Assembly: GCA_018269055.1 (NCBI GenBank)
Contig: JAFDVI010000009.1
Span: forward strand, 21,149-85,148
DNA from: Acidobacteriota bacterium
GTDB taxonomy: Bacteria; Acidobacteriota; Blastocatellia; RBC074
Length of the DNA: 64,000 bases
Direction: 5' to 3'
Part shown: one piece after another, positions 49,749 to 58,135 of the stretch
Layout of the letters: every line of letters starts with the position of its first letter
Position numbering within the stretch: the first letter of the stretch is position 1
The notes under the pieces: generated by a model
What the model saw: the letters and a program-made list of their open reading frames with translations, nothing else
What the model was told of the DNA's origin: nothing
The model's database searches: none
Made by a program: the position numbers and the translations under genes

Positions 49749-51167
49749 TTGAAGATTCACGACAAACTTTTTATCAACGGCCAATGGGTGAAACCCGCAG
49801 GAACCGGAACCATTGATGTCATCAACTCCACCACAGAAGAAGTCATGGGACAGATTCCCGAAGGCGCAGTCGAAGATGTCAACGCAGCAGTTGCCGCTGC
49901 CAAATCGGCATTTGAATCCTGGTCAACGACAACCACAGAAGAGCGTCGCCGGTACCTGCAATTGATCGCAGACAAACTGGCTTCAAAGAAAGACGAAATC
50001 GCCGCGCTCATTGCCGCCGAAGTTGGCATGCCCTTGCCGCTGGCGACCGCTGTTCAGGCCGGAATGCCCGCGATGGTCATGGGATCGTATGCGGAATTGC
50101 TGGGCAGTTTTCAGTTTGAAGAAACCATCGGCAAGGCGCTGGTGGTGAAAGAACCGGTCGGCGTCGTAGGTTGCATCACGCCGTGGAACTTTCCGCTGCA
50201 TCAGGTGATTTGCAAAGTGGCTCCGGCGCTGGCTGCCGGTTGCACCGTTGTGCTGAAACCCAGCGAAGTTGCGCCGCTCACCGCGTTCGTATTGGCCGAA
50301 ATTATCGCCGACATCGGATTGCCCGCCGGAGTATTCAATCTTGTGACCGGCTACGGCCCTGTGGTCGGCGAAGCGATTGCCGCGCATCAGGACGTGGATA
50401 TGGTTTCCTTCACCGGCTCGACGCGCGCGGGCAAACGGGTCAGCGAACTCGCCAGCCAAACCGTCAAGAAAGTGTCGCTGGAACTCGGCGGCAAATCGGC
50501 CAACGTGATTTTGGACGACGCCGATTTTGACAAAGCGGTGAAAAGCGGCGTTGGCGCGTGTTATTTCAATTCCGGCCAGACGTGTTCGGCGTTGACGCGC
50601 ATGCTGGTTCCGCGTTCGCGGTACGATGAAGCCGTCTCAATCGCCAAAAAGACTGCCGAAGGTTTCACCGTGGGCGATCCGCTGGGCGGAGCCGCCAAGC
50701 TTGGCCCGCTGGTTTCGGCGACGCAGCGCGAGCGAGTGATCAATTACATCAAAAAGGGAATGGAAGAAGGCGCGACGCTGGTTACGGGGGGAGCCGATAT
50801 GCCCGAAGGGTTGACCAAAGGCTACTTTGTGCGCCCGACGGTGTTTGCCGACGTGAACAACAAAATGACCATCGCGCAGGAAGAAATATTCGGCCCTGTG
50901 CTTTCGATCATTCCGTATGAAGATGAAGACGACGCCGTCCGCATTGCAAACGACACGGTTTACGGTTTGGCGGGCGGAGTTTGGTCTGGCGATCCGGAAC
51001 GCGCCAAACGCGTTGCTCGACGATTGAGAACCGGGCAGGTCGAAATCAACGGCGGCAAATTCAATCCGCTGGTTCCGTTCGGGGGTTACAAACAATCCGG
51101 CAATGGCCGCGAACTTGGCAAATACGGGTTGGAGGAGTTTCTGGAAGTCAAAGCAATGCTGATGTAA
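49749..51167 (+). CDS. NAD(P)-dependent aldehyde dehydrogenase
   Basis: ALDH-superfamily enzyme of about 472 residues. [12 protein letters not shown] and the nucleotide contact [12 protein letters not shown] are typical. The general base is Glu245 in [11 protein letters not shown] and the nucleophile Cys279 in [12 protein letters not shown]. The start is taken as TTG at 49749, with GAGAGGA 5-10 nt before it. An in-frame extension to 49641 runs through the inverted repeat and is rejected. No CoA-dependent signature was recognised. In this cluster it may oxidise malonate semialdehyde or another semialdehyde produced by the aminotransferase, but general ALDH activity cannot be excluded. Confidence 0.9.
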   Translation: MKIHDKLFINGQWVKPAGTGTIDVINSTTEEVMGQIPEGAVEDVNAAVAAAKSAFESWSTTTTEERRRYLQLIADKLASKKDEIAALIAAEVGMPLPLATAVQAGMPAMVMGSYAELLGSFQFEETIGKALVVKEPVGVVGCITPWNFPLHQVICKVAPALAAGCTVVLKPSEVAPLTAFVLAEIIADIGLPAGVFNLVTGYGPVVGEAIAAHQDVDMVSFTGSTRAGKRVSELASQTVKKVSLELGGKSANVILDDADFDKAVKSGVGACYFNSGQTCSALTRMLVPRSRYDEAVSIAKKTAEGFTVGDPLGGAAKLGPLVSATQRERVINYIKKGMEEGATLVTGGADMPEGLTKGYFVRPTVFADVNNKMTIAQEEIFGPVLSIIPYEDEDDAVRIANDTVYGLAGGVWSGDPERAKRVARRLRTGQVEINGGKFNPLVPFGGYKQSGNGRELGKYGLEEFLEVKAMLM

Positions 51168-51173
51168 CAATCG

Positions 51174-51238
51174 GTTCAGAGTCCAGGCTTCAGCCTGCTT
51201 TCAGTGAAAAGAAACAGGCTAAAGCCTGGACTCTGAAC
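51174..51238. repeat. intergenic palindromic repeat, family A, copy 2
   Basis: Two 24-base arms (51174-51197 and 51215-51238) pair with a single mismatch around a 17-base spacer. It begins 6 nt after the ALDH stop and ends 8 nt before the haemoglobin ATG, so the hairpin covers the place where a ribosome site would be. Same family as 34298-34358, with three compensated base-pair changes. Confidence 0.87.
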
Positions 51239-51246
51239 TTTTCATT

Positions 51247-51630
51247 ATGAACCAAACACTTTACGAACAGATTGGCGGCGAAGCCGTCATCCGCAAACTG
51301 GTAGATCGCTTTTACGATTTGATGGATTCGCAGCCGGAAGCCGCTGGCCTTCGCGCGCTGCATCCGGCGGATTTGACCGAATCGCGCAACAAACTGTTTT
51401 GGTTTTTGGTGGGATGGTCTGGTGGGCCGCCAATGTATGTCGAACGCTTCGGTCATCCACGACTGCGCGCGCGGCATTTGCCGTTTCCCATCGGAGAATC
51501 GGAACGTGACCAATGGTTGTGGTGCATGAGTCAGGCTTTGGAAGAAACAATCACCGATGGCTTGGCGCGTACACAAATGTCGCGCAACTTCGCTCAGCTC
51601 GCGGATTTCATGCGCAACAAAGCCGGTTAA
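51247..51630 (+). CDS. group II truncated haemoglobin
   Basis: Haem protein of 127 residues, close to YjbI/trHbO. TLYEQIGGEAVIRKLVDRFYDLM opens the globin fold. GWSGGPPMYVERFGHPRLRARHLPFPIG contains the proximal His77, and the conserved Trp (DQWLWCM) follows. Group II globins bind O2 or NO and may act in redox protection. Here the gene stands between ALDH and an aminotransferase, in an operon that needs no obvious O2 carrier. No Shine-Dalgarno is visible; the palindrome lies directly before the ATG. Confidence 0.92.
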   Translation: MNQTLYEQIGGEAVIRKLVDRFYDLMDSQPEAAGLRALHPADLTESRNKLFWFLVGWSGGPPMYVERFGHPRLRARHLPFPIGESERDQWLWCMSQALEETITDGLARTQMSRNFAQLADFMRNKAG

Positions 51631-51781
51631 GCCTTCCGGCCAAATTCCTTTTGGCGGCCTCTGACGACAATGCCATAATGCGTCCCACCGAATTGCTGTT
51701 CCGGCATCAAATCAGACTTCGATCGGAGTAGAGCAACCTGCCGAGGTTGCTTCGGATTCAAGATTCGCCCTTTTCATGAAC

Positions 51782-51805
51782 AGCGCAACATCGGCAAGTT
51801 GCGCT
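51782..51805 (+). other. small hairpin before the aminotransferase gene
   Basis: AGCGCAAC pairs with GTTGCGCT around an eight-base loop and is followed by ACATTTTT, then the ribosome site AGGAG of the aminotransferase gene. It may be a weak terminator of the haemoglobin transcript or an attenuator. Confidence 0.4.
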
Positions 51806-51830
51806 ACATTTTTCAGGAGCACTTCTTTTT

Positions 51831-53132
51831 ATGAGCGCCGAAAATAAAACTTCGACTTCCGATACTGTCCAAAAACACAAAGATTTTCTGTTTCCAGCCG
51901 TCACCATGTATTACCAGGAACCGATTGCCCTGGAACACGGCCAGGGCATGCACGTGTGGGATGAATCCGGCAACAAATACCTGGATTGTTTTGGCGGCGT
52001 GCTGACCACCAGCCTGGGGCACGCGCATCCGCAAGTGACCGAAGCTGTTGTGGAGCAGGTCAAAAAGATCACGCATACTTCGACGCTCTATGCCAATGCG
52101 CCACAATCGCAACTGGCAGCAAAGCTCGCCGAAATCACGCCGGGCCGACTGGAAAAATCCTTTTTCACCAACAGCGGCACCGAAGCCGATGAAACCGCTA
52201 CGCAAGCCGCGAAGCTCTACACCGGGCGACAGGAAATCATCACGCTTCGCCACAGTTACAGCGGACGGTCGGCGGCTGCGCAAAGCGCGGGCGGTCACCG
52301 AAGCTGGAAAGTGTTGCCAACGCAAGTCGCGGGGTATTACCACGCGCCCGCGCCGTATTGTTATCGCTGCCCGTTCAAACTGACGTATCCGGAATGCGAT
52401 CTTGCCTGTGCCAAGGACTTGAAAGAACTGATTGAAACGGCGACTTCCGGCAACATCGCGGCATTTATGGCCGAACCAATTTTGGGCGTCGGCGGATACA
52501 TCACTCCGCCGAAAGAGTATTTCAAAGAAGCCGTCGCCATTGTTCGCCAATATGGCGGCGTGTTCATCACCGACGAAGTGCAAACCGGTTGGGGACGCAC
52601 GGGCGACAAATGGTTTGGCATTGAACATTGGGATGTCGAACCGGACATCATCACTTCGGCCAAGGGGATGGCTGCCGGATTGCCTATCGGCTGGACGATT
52701 GCGACGCCGGAAGTCGCCGCCGCTGTGCCTACACTGACGTTTTCGACCTTCGGAGGCAATCCGGTTTCGACGCGCGCCGCGCTGGCGACCATTGAAGTCA
52801 TCGAAACCGAAAACCTGGTTCACAGCGCCAAAGTTGTCGGCGATCATTTGCGCGAAAAATTGATGGGTTTGATGGAAAAATACGAAGTCATCGGCGATGT
52901 GCGCGGCATGGGGCTGATGCAGGCGCTGGAACTGGTCAAAGACCGCAAGACCAAAGAACCGCATCCGCAAGCCGTGGTGAAGGTCTTCGAGGAAACCAAA
53001 AAGCGCGGCGTGTTGATCGGCAAAGGCGGATTGTACGGCAACTGCATCCGCATCGGGCCGCCGCTGATTGCCACGAAAGATGATATGGACGAAATGGTAA
53101 CGGCGCTGGACGAAGCGCTGGCGACGATCTAA
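51831..53132 (+). CDS. class III PLP-dependent aminotransferase (AGXT2/beta-alanine type)
   Basis: Aminotransferase of 433 residues. PLP contacts are the NSGTEADETA loop (114-123), Asp248 in FITDEVQTGWGRTG and Lys278 in IITSAKGMAAGLPIGW. Close family types are alanine-glyoxylate aminotransferase 2, beta-alanine-pyruvate aminotransferase and omega-amino-acid enzymes. With dihydropyrimidinase and beta-ureidopropionase in the same run, transamination of beta-alanine (or 3-aminoisobutyrate) to a semialdehyde is the best guess. It has an unusual four-cysteine stretch (CYRCPFKLTYPECDLAC, 177-193) that could bind metal. Confidence 0.88.
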   Translation: MSAENKTSTSDTVQKHKDFLFPAVTMYYQEPIALEHGQGMHVWDESGNKYLDCFGGVLTTSLGHAHPQVTEAVVEQVKKITHTSTLYANAPQSQLAAKLAEITPGRLEKSFFTNSGTEADETATQAAKLYTGRQEIITLRHSYSGRSAAAQSAGGHRSWKVLPTQVAGYYHAPAPYCYRCPFKLTYPECDLACAKDLKELIETATSGNIAAFMAEPILGVGGYITPPKEYFKEAVAIVRQYGGVFITDEVQTGWGRTGDKWFGIEHWDVEPDIITSAKGMAAGLPIGWTIATPEVAAAVPTLTFSTFGGNPVSTRAALATIEVIETENLVHSAKVVGDHLREKLMGLMEKYEVIGDVRGMGLMQALELVKDRKTKEPHPQAVVKVFEETKKRGVLIGKGGLYGNCIRIGPPLIATKDDMDEMVTALDEALATI

Positions 53133-53147
53133 CTGTAGGGAGAAGTT

Positions 53148-53855
53148 ATGTACGCTCAGACAACTGCCCATGGACAGGTGCCGATTTACCCGGAAAGTGA
53201 TGGGAAACCTATGGCCGAAACGGATATTCATCGCAACTTGCTTGCTGATCTGGTGTTTACTTTGGAAAACCACTTTCGGGAGCAGTCGGATGTTTATGTT
53301 TCCGGCAATCTGCTGGTCTATTACGTCGAAGGCAATCCGGCAAAATGCTTTGCGCCAGATGTGTTTGTCGTGCGCGGAGTGCCAAAAGGGCAGCGGCGAA
53401 TTTACAAGCTCTGGGAAGAAGGCGTTGCGCCACAAGTCATTATCGAACTAACTTCGCGGAAAACCTCGCGGGAAGATTTGCAGACAAAGTGGCAGCTTTA
53501 TCAGGAACTAGGGGTGCCGGAATATTTCATCTTCGATCCGGAATACGATTATCTCGATGAGCCTTTGATCGCTTATCGTCTTGAGCAAGGGCGTTACTTG
53601 GAACAGCCGATTAAGGACCATCGGGTTATGAGCGATGCGCTTGGGCTTGAACTGGTTGATACCGGAAAAACACTAAGACTCCTTGATCCCACCACGAGCC
53701 GATTTTTGCCGAATTCGTTGGAAGCAGCCACTGCCCAGGAACAGTTGCAAAAGGCTGTTCAGGCTGAACAAGAAGCACGGCAACTGGCTGCTGAACTGGA
53801 AGCAACGCTGGCGCGTTACCGTGAGCAATTCGGCGACCTGCCAAAGGAGAAGTGA
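53148..53855 (+). CDS. Uma2-family putative endonuclease
   Basis: Protein of 235 residues with a restriction-endonuclease-like fold (Uma2, formerly DUF820). FAPDVFVVRG and QVIIELTSRKT give the PD-(D/E)XK-like residues, followed by KWQLYQELGVPEYFIFDPE. The last about 45 residues form a Gln/Glu/Ala coiled coil, common in this family. The biological role is unknown. It lies 15 nt after the aminotransferase gene and 2 nt before the hydantoinase gene, so it is probably expressed with a catabolic operon, an odd place for a nuclease-like protein. Confidence 0.88.
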   Translation: MYAQTTAHGQVPIYPESDGKPMAETDIHRNLLADLVFTLENHFREQSDVYVSGNLLVYYVEGNPAKCFAPDVFVVRGVPKGQRRIYKLWEEGVAPQVIIELTSRKTSREDLQTKWQLYQELGVPEYFIFDPEYDYLDEPLIAYRLEQGRYLEQPIKDHRVMSDALGLELVDTGKTLRLLDPTTSRFLPNSLEAATAQEQLQKAVQAEQEARQLAAELEATLARYREQFGDLPKEK

Positions 53856-53857
53856 AG

Positions 53858-55258
53858 ATGCGAACTCTGATCAAAAACGGCCACATCGTCACTGCCGTAG
53901 ACTCATACATTGCCGATCTGCTGATTGACGGCGAAACCGTCGCGATGATTGGCAAAGACCTTTCCACTGTGATTGGCGCTGTCGGCACGGTGGACAAAAC
54001 GATTGACGCCACCGGCAAGTTGGTCATTCCCGGCGGCATTGATCCGCATACGCACATGGATTTGCCGTTTGGCGGCACGTCTTCATCCGACGATTTCGAG
54101 ACCGGCACGCGTGCGGCGGCATTTGGCGGAACGACGACGATCATTGATTTCGCGGTGCAGTACAAAGGGCAGGCACTCAACGAAGCTTTGGACGTTTGGT
54201 TTGAAAAAGCGCAGGGCAAGGCGACGACCGATTATGGCTTTCATTTGATCTGCACGGATCTGCCCGATGAACGCTTGCCGGAATTGAAAGCGATGATGGA
54301 TCAGGGCGTCAGCAGCTTCAAGCTGTTTATGGCCTATCCCGGAGTCTTTCTGGTGGACGATGGGACGATTTTCAAAGCGATGACGGCCGCGGGCGAACAT
54401 GGCGGCTTGATCTGTATGCACGCCGAAAACGGCGTCGTGATTGACGTGCTCGTGAAACGCGCGTTGGCTGCCGGACACACCGCGCCGAAATACCATGCAC
54501 TGACCCGTCCGACAAAGGCAGAAGCCGAAGGCGTTCACCGCGCTATCGCCATTGCCGAAATGGCGCATTCGCCGGTTTACATCGTTCACCTGAGTTGTTA
54601 CGACGCGCTGAAGGAAGTCCAGAACGCGCGCGACCTGGGATTGCCCGCGTATGCCGAAACCTGCCCGCAATACCTGTTTCTGGATTACAGCTATTACGAA
54701 CAGGAAGGCTTTGAAGGCGCGAAGTATGTGATGACGCCGCCGTTGCGCGGCAAAGAAAACCAGGAATTGCTCTGGCGCGGATTGCGCATGAACGACCTGC
54801 AAGTCATTTCCACAGACCATTGCCCGTTCTGCATGAAGGAAAAAAAAGAACTCGGCATTGATGATTTCAGCAAGATTCCCAACGGGGGCCCCGGCGTCGA
54901 ACACCGCATGAGCCTGATTTACAACGGCGGCGTCGCCCAAGGGCGCATTAGCCTGAACCGGTTCGTCGAATTGACTTCGACGGCGGCAGCGAAAATCTTC
55001 GGGCTGTTTCCGCGCAAAGGAACGATTGCCGTCGGCTCGGACGCGGACATTGTCATTTTCGATCCGAATCGCGAACAGACGATCAGCGCCGCCACACACC
55101 ACATGCGCGTGGATTACAGCGCCTACGAAGGGTGGAAGGTCAAGGGTGTTACCGAAGTCGTACTGTCGCGCGGCAACGTGATTGTCGAAAACGGCGAATG
55201 GAAAGGCAAAGCAGGCGCAGGACAGTTTCTGAAACGTGGAACGACTGGCGCGAAGTAA
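53858..55258 (+). CDS. hydA: dihydropyrimidinase / D-hydantoinase
   Basis: Cyclic-amide hydrolase of 466 residues that opens dihydrouracil, dihydrothymine or hydantoins. The binuclear zinc site is visible: His64 and His66 in GGIDPHTHMDLPF, the carboxylated Lys155 in SSFKLFMAYPG, CMHAENG, IVHLSC and STDHCPF. ATG at 53858 is chosen because GGAG lies 8 nt upstream; a GTG at 53852 lies only 2 nt from it. Together with the NCS1 permease and the nitrilase-family hydrolase it defines reductive pyrimidine or hydantoin breakdown. No dihydropyrimidine dehydrogenase (PreA/PreT) gene is in the window. Confidence 0.93.
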   Translation: MRTLIKNGHIVTAVDSYIADLLIDGETVAMIGKDLSTVIGAVGTVDKTIDATGKLVIPGGIDPHTHMDLPFGGTSSSDDFETGTRAAAFGGTTTIIDFAVQYKGQALNEALDVWFEKAQGKATTDYGFHLICTDLPDERLPELKAMMDQGVSSFKLFMAYPGVFLVDDGTIFKAMTAAGEHGGLICMHAENGVVIDVLVKRALAAGHTAPKYHALTRPTKAEAEGVHRAIAIAEMAHSPVYIVHLSCYDALKEVQNARDLGLPAYAETCPQYLFLDYSYYEQEGFEGAKYVMTPPLRGKENQELLWRGLRMNDLQVISTDHCPFCMKEKKELGIDDFSKIPNGGPGVEHRMSLIYNGGVAQGRISLNRFVELTSTAAAKIFGLFPRKGTIAVGSDADIVIFDPNREQTISAATHHMRVDYSAYEGWKVKGVTEVVLSRGNVIVENGEWKGKAGAGQFLKRGTTGAK

Positions 55259-55271
55259 TGAAGTGAGGGCG

Positions 55272-55772
55272 ATGGATATCCGGCAAGCATTGATGACCGA
55301 ACATTCCAAACGGCAGACAATGGCCATCGTCGAATTTATCGGTGAAGATTCAAAGCGCTTCGCTGAATTGATGAAGGTGTTCTTTGCCGGGGAATACCGT
55401 CTGACGCAACGCGCCGCCTGGCCGATGAATTATTGCGCGGAGCGGCACCCGAAATTGATTTTGCCGTACCTGCCGAAGTTGTTGGATTGTGTATCGCGTG
55501 AAGATATGCACACCGCCGTTAAACGAAACGTGATGCGATTGTTGCAATACATCGAAATTCCAAAACGGCTGGCAGGCAAGGTTTATGCACAAAGCCTGGG
55601 TTTGCTGGACGACGCTTGCCAACCGGTGGCAGTGCGCGTGTTTGCAATGACGGTTGCCGCGCGCATTGCGAACTCAGAACCGAGCTTGATGAACGAACTA
55701 CGCCTAATCATTCTCAAGCATTTGCCGCATTCAACGGCTGCATTTCGAGCGCGCGCGAAACAGGTCTTGTAG
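55272..55772 (+). CDS. HEAT-repeat-like helical protein, unknown function
   Basis: All-helical protein of 166 residues from the ATG at 55272 (GAGGG upstream). MDIRQALMTEHSKRQTMAIV, LTQRAAWPMNYCAERHPKLI and VKRNVMRLLQYIEIP suggest HEAT-like repeats. Proteins of this kind occur in Bacteroidetes and Acidobacteriota without a known function. No signal peptide. It follows the hydantoinase gene by 13 nt, so it may be co-transcribed. Confidence 0.72.
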   Translation: MDIRQALMTEHSKRQTMAIVEFIGEDSKRFAELMKVFFAGEYRLTQRAAWPMNYCAERHPKLILPYLPKLLDCVSREDMHTAVKRNVMRLLQYIEIPKRLAGKVYAQSLGLLDDACQPVAVRVFAMTVAARIANSEPSLMNELRLIILKHLPHSTAAFRARAKQVL

Positions 55773-55823
55773 TTTCGACAACCATTTCGGTTATTCCATA
55801 ACGCGAAAACTTCAGGAGGTCCA

Positions 55824-56717
55824 ATGAGAATTCAAGTCCAGTTGTTGGCGCTTAACTTCATTCTGTTGGTGAATGCACAAAACAGTTTGGGGCAGGCTCA
55901 ATCACAAACTCCTCCGCTGACTCCAGTTGGAAGCGCTCCATCAAACAGCCGACAGACGGGGTACGATTTAAGCCGCGAAGCTAAAGCTGAATCAGAATCG
56001 CGTATGCGAGAGGCAGAGATGCGGCGGCGAGCATTGAACAATCGAAAGTCGGGCGCGGCCTTGCCCATCGTTTTGACGGAAGACGAACTGACCTCCGAGG
56101 AAAGGAAAGCGCTGGCTCCGACTCCGGAAGACCTGAAAGCAAACGCGGATTTCCTGCGCCAATCCGGGACGGGCATTTTTCGATTGATGCGCGTTGATAA
56201 GCAAACGCATCGGAAAGTGGTCAATGCTGACAGTCTGAAAGTTACGGGCGATGTGCTGCTGGTTGGTGGAGGAGCTCATTATTCGTTCACCAAAAAGAAC
56301 CACAACGCCGATAAATGGTCGGACCTTGGCTGGGACGAGGACTGGTTTTTGGCCGGCGTAGGCGGTGAAGCTGTTGGTGTGCTGATTGAACTTGGCAATA
56401 TTCCCTTGGAATCTGTTGGTCTGGATAACAAAGGCGTCGTTTATCTGGCCAAACTGACGCCTATGACGACGGAAGCTGCGGCAGAACAACAGTTTCATCA
56501 ATTTGAAAAAGGCGTGACGGAAGATGGCATGACGTTTGGTCTCTCTGCTCTTTGGAAGTTGGACACTACGTATGCGTTACGCTCAATCAATTATGGCCGT
56601 TCGGATGTGCTGGTGGCCTTTCGCGCCATCCGGCAAGACGCCAATGGCAGCTTGATCATATTATGGAAGAAGTTGAAGACTTACAGCACTCCGAACCTGA
56701 GAAAAGAACGAAAGTAA
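55824..56717 (+). CDS. secreted protein of unknown function
   Basis: Protein of 297 residues with an N-terminal signal peptide (cleavage near NSLGQAQ), a polar Arg/Glu-rich helical part (about 50-75) and a beta-rich remainder (TGDVLLVGGGAHYSFTKKN, EAVGVLIELGNIPLES). AGGAGG 4 nt before the ATG is a very good ribosome site. I do not recognise a family. It stands just before another secreted protein gene on the same strand, 64 nt apart. Confidence 0.75.
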   Translation: MRIQVQLLALNFILLVNAQNSLGQAQSQTPPLTPVGSAPSNSRQTGYDLSREAKAESESRMREAEMRRRALNNRKSGAALPIVLTEDELTSEERKALAPTPEDLKANADFLRQSGTGIFRLMRVDKQTHRKVVNADSLKVTGDVLLVGGGAHYSFTKKNHNADKWSDLGWDEDWFLAGVGGEAVGVLIELGNIPLESVGLDNKGVVYLAKLTPMTTEAAAEQQFHQFEKGVTEDGMTFGLSALWKLDTTYALRSINYGRSDVLVAFRAIRQDANGSLIILWKKLKTYSTPNLRKERK

Positions 56718-56781
56718 CTGCCGAACAGACCACGAGTTATTGTTCAGTTTTCCAACATCATTTACTCTCGAAAAAAATCAG

Positions 56782-58110
56782 ATGAAAAGTAAAGCAATCG
56801 TTTTGTTCGCAAACATCGTGTTTTCTTTGGTCGGTTTGCACTTGGTCGCTGCCCAGCAGCCGCAGTCCCCGACAAAACCGGTTGCGGTAGAAGAACTGAT
56901 CAAAGCAGGCAACACCGCTTATGAACAAAAAGAATATGCCAAGTCGGCCAGGCTGTTTCATGAAGCCATTACCAGAGGCGCGCGTGACACGGATACACTT
57001 TACAATGCGGCTTGTTCGACGGCGCTGGCTGGCGATAAGGCCACTGCGTTTCAATTGCTGAATAAAGCAATCGCCGCTGGTTTTCGCAACACAGACCATC
57101 TGAGGCGAGACGGTGATTTGGAATCGCTGCATGACGATCCGCACTGGGCCAAGCTCATCGCCGCCAGCGAAGCCCAGCAGACGAAATACCTGAAAGACCA
57201 CAGCAATCCAAACAAGGTTCGTTTTATCACCGAAGACATCCCACGGTTTTGGCAGGCTTATGATCAGGCGATGGCGGCCAAACCAGAAGAGCGAGCGTCA
57301 ATTTTTCAGCGGTTTTACATTGACCCCGGCACAATCGGATTGAAAGATTTTGGCCGAAGTGGGCGGCTTGATTCCAAAAAACTGACGAAAGCAATCGAAA
57401 ATCAGTCAAAGTTTTTCAACGCGATTCGCCCGGTGACGCTGAATCTCGGTAAACAGCGCTCAGAAACGGTGGCGGCCTTTCATAAGTTCAAAGCCATTTA
57501 TCCCAACGCGATTTTTCCTGATGCTTATTTTGTCATTGGCCAGTTGCAAAGCGGCGGCACTGCTTCCGGAAACGGATTGTTGATGGGCGCGGAAATGTTT
57601 ACGCGCTCCGCAAATGTACCTGTGGATGGTTTAGGCAGTTGGCTGCAAGGGGCGTTGATGGAACCCGGTGAAATCCCGCCCCTGGTTGCGCATGAATCTG
57701 TCCACTTCCAACAGAAATATCCCTTGCAGGGCGGCCTGCTTTGTAATTGTTTGAAAGAAGGCAGCGCGGATTTTCTGGGGGAACTCACTTCGGGGCGATT
57801 GATCAAACGAATGCAGGAAACGCACGTCTGGGCCAATGCACGCGAACGCGAATTGTGGGAAGAGTTTCAAAAAGACATGGCTGTCCCCAACAGCACGTCG
57901 CGCTGGTTGTACGGCAGCAGCGGCGGCAACGGTCGTCCCGTGGATTTGGGCTACTGGATGGGTTACAAAATCAGCGAAGCCCGCTACAAAAACTCTGCGG
58001 ACAAGAAACAGGCCGTGCGCGACATCTTGATCGTTAAAGATTGTCAGGAATTGTTGAAGGCCAGCCGCTACGCTGAAAAATTTGCGGCTGGTGCCGCGAC
58101 TCAAAAATAA
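56782..58110 (+). CDS. secreted DUF2268-type putative zinc protease with TPR-like N-terminus
   Basis: Protein of 442 residues from the ATG at 56782. A signal peptide (ending HLVAAQ) is followed by TPR-like helices (about 35-105, AGNTAYEQKEYAKSARLFHEA). The C-terminal metalloprotease region has HESVH (304-308) with the likely third ligand in KEGSADFLGE (Glu326). This arrangement is that of the DUF2268 predicted Zn-dependent proteases. It probably acts in the periplasm or outside the cell. Substrates are unknown, and there is no evident link to the catabolic genes on either side. Confidence 0.85.
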   Translation: MKSKAIVLFANIVFSLVGLHLVAAQQPQSPTKPVAVEELIKAGNTAYEQKEYAKSARLFHEAITRGARDTDTLYNAACSTALAGDKATAFQLLNKAIAAGFRNTDHLRRDGDLESLHDDPHWAKLIAASEAQQTKYLKDHSNPNKVRFITEDIPRFWQAYDQAMAAKPEERASIFQRFYIDPGTIGLKDFGRSGRLDSKKLTKAIENQSKFFNAIRPVTLNLGKQRSETVAAFHKFKAIYPNAIFPDAYFVIGQLQSGGTASGNGLLMGAEMFTRSANVPVDGLGSWLQGALMEPGEIPPLVAHESVHFQQKYPLQGGLLCNCLKEGSADFLGELTSGRLIKRMQETHVWANARERELWEEFQKDMAVPNSTSRWLYGSSGGNGRPVDLGYWMGYKISEARYKNSADKKQAVRDILIVKDCQELLKASRYAEKFAAGAATQK

Positions 58111-58135
58111 GATAAACAAAGCGAAGGATTCCCCA

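Noticed and set aside
51813..53435. Long open frame (540 codons) on the minus strand
   Set aside because: It lies antisense to the aminotransferase and Uma2 genes, whose motifs are certain. The predicted protein is rich in His, Arg, Phe and Gln without any domain and lacks a ribosome site. It is a by-product of codon bias.
54083..55327. Open frame of 414 codons on the minus strand
   Set aside because: Antisense to the hydantoinase gene; composition is typical of a shadow frame.
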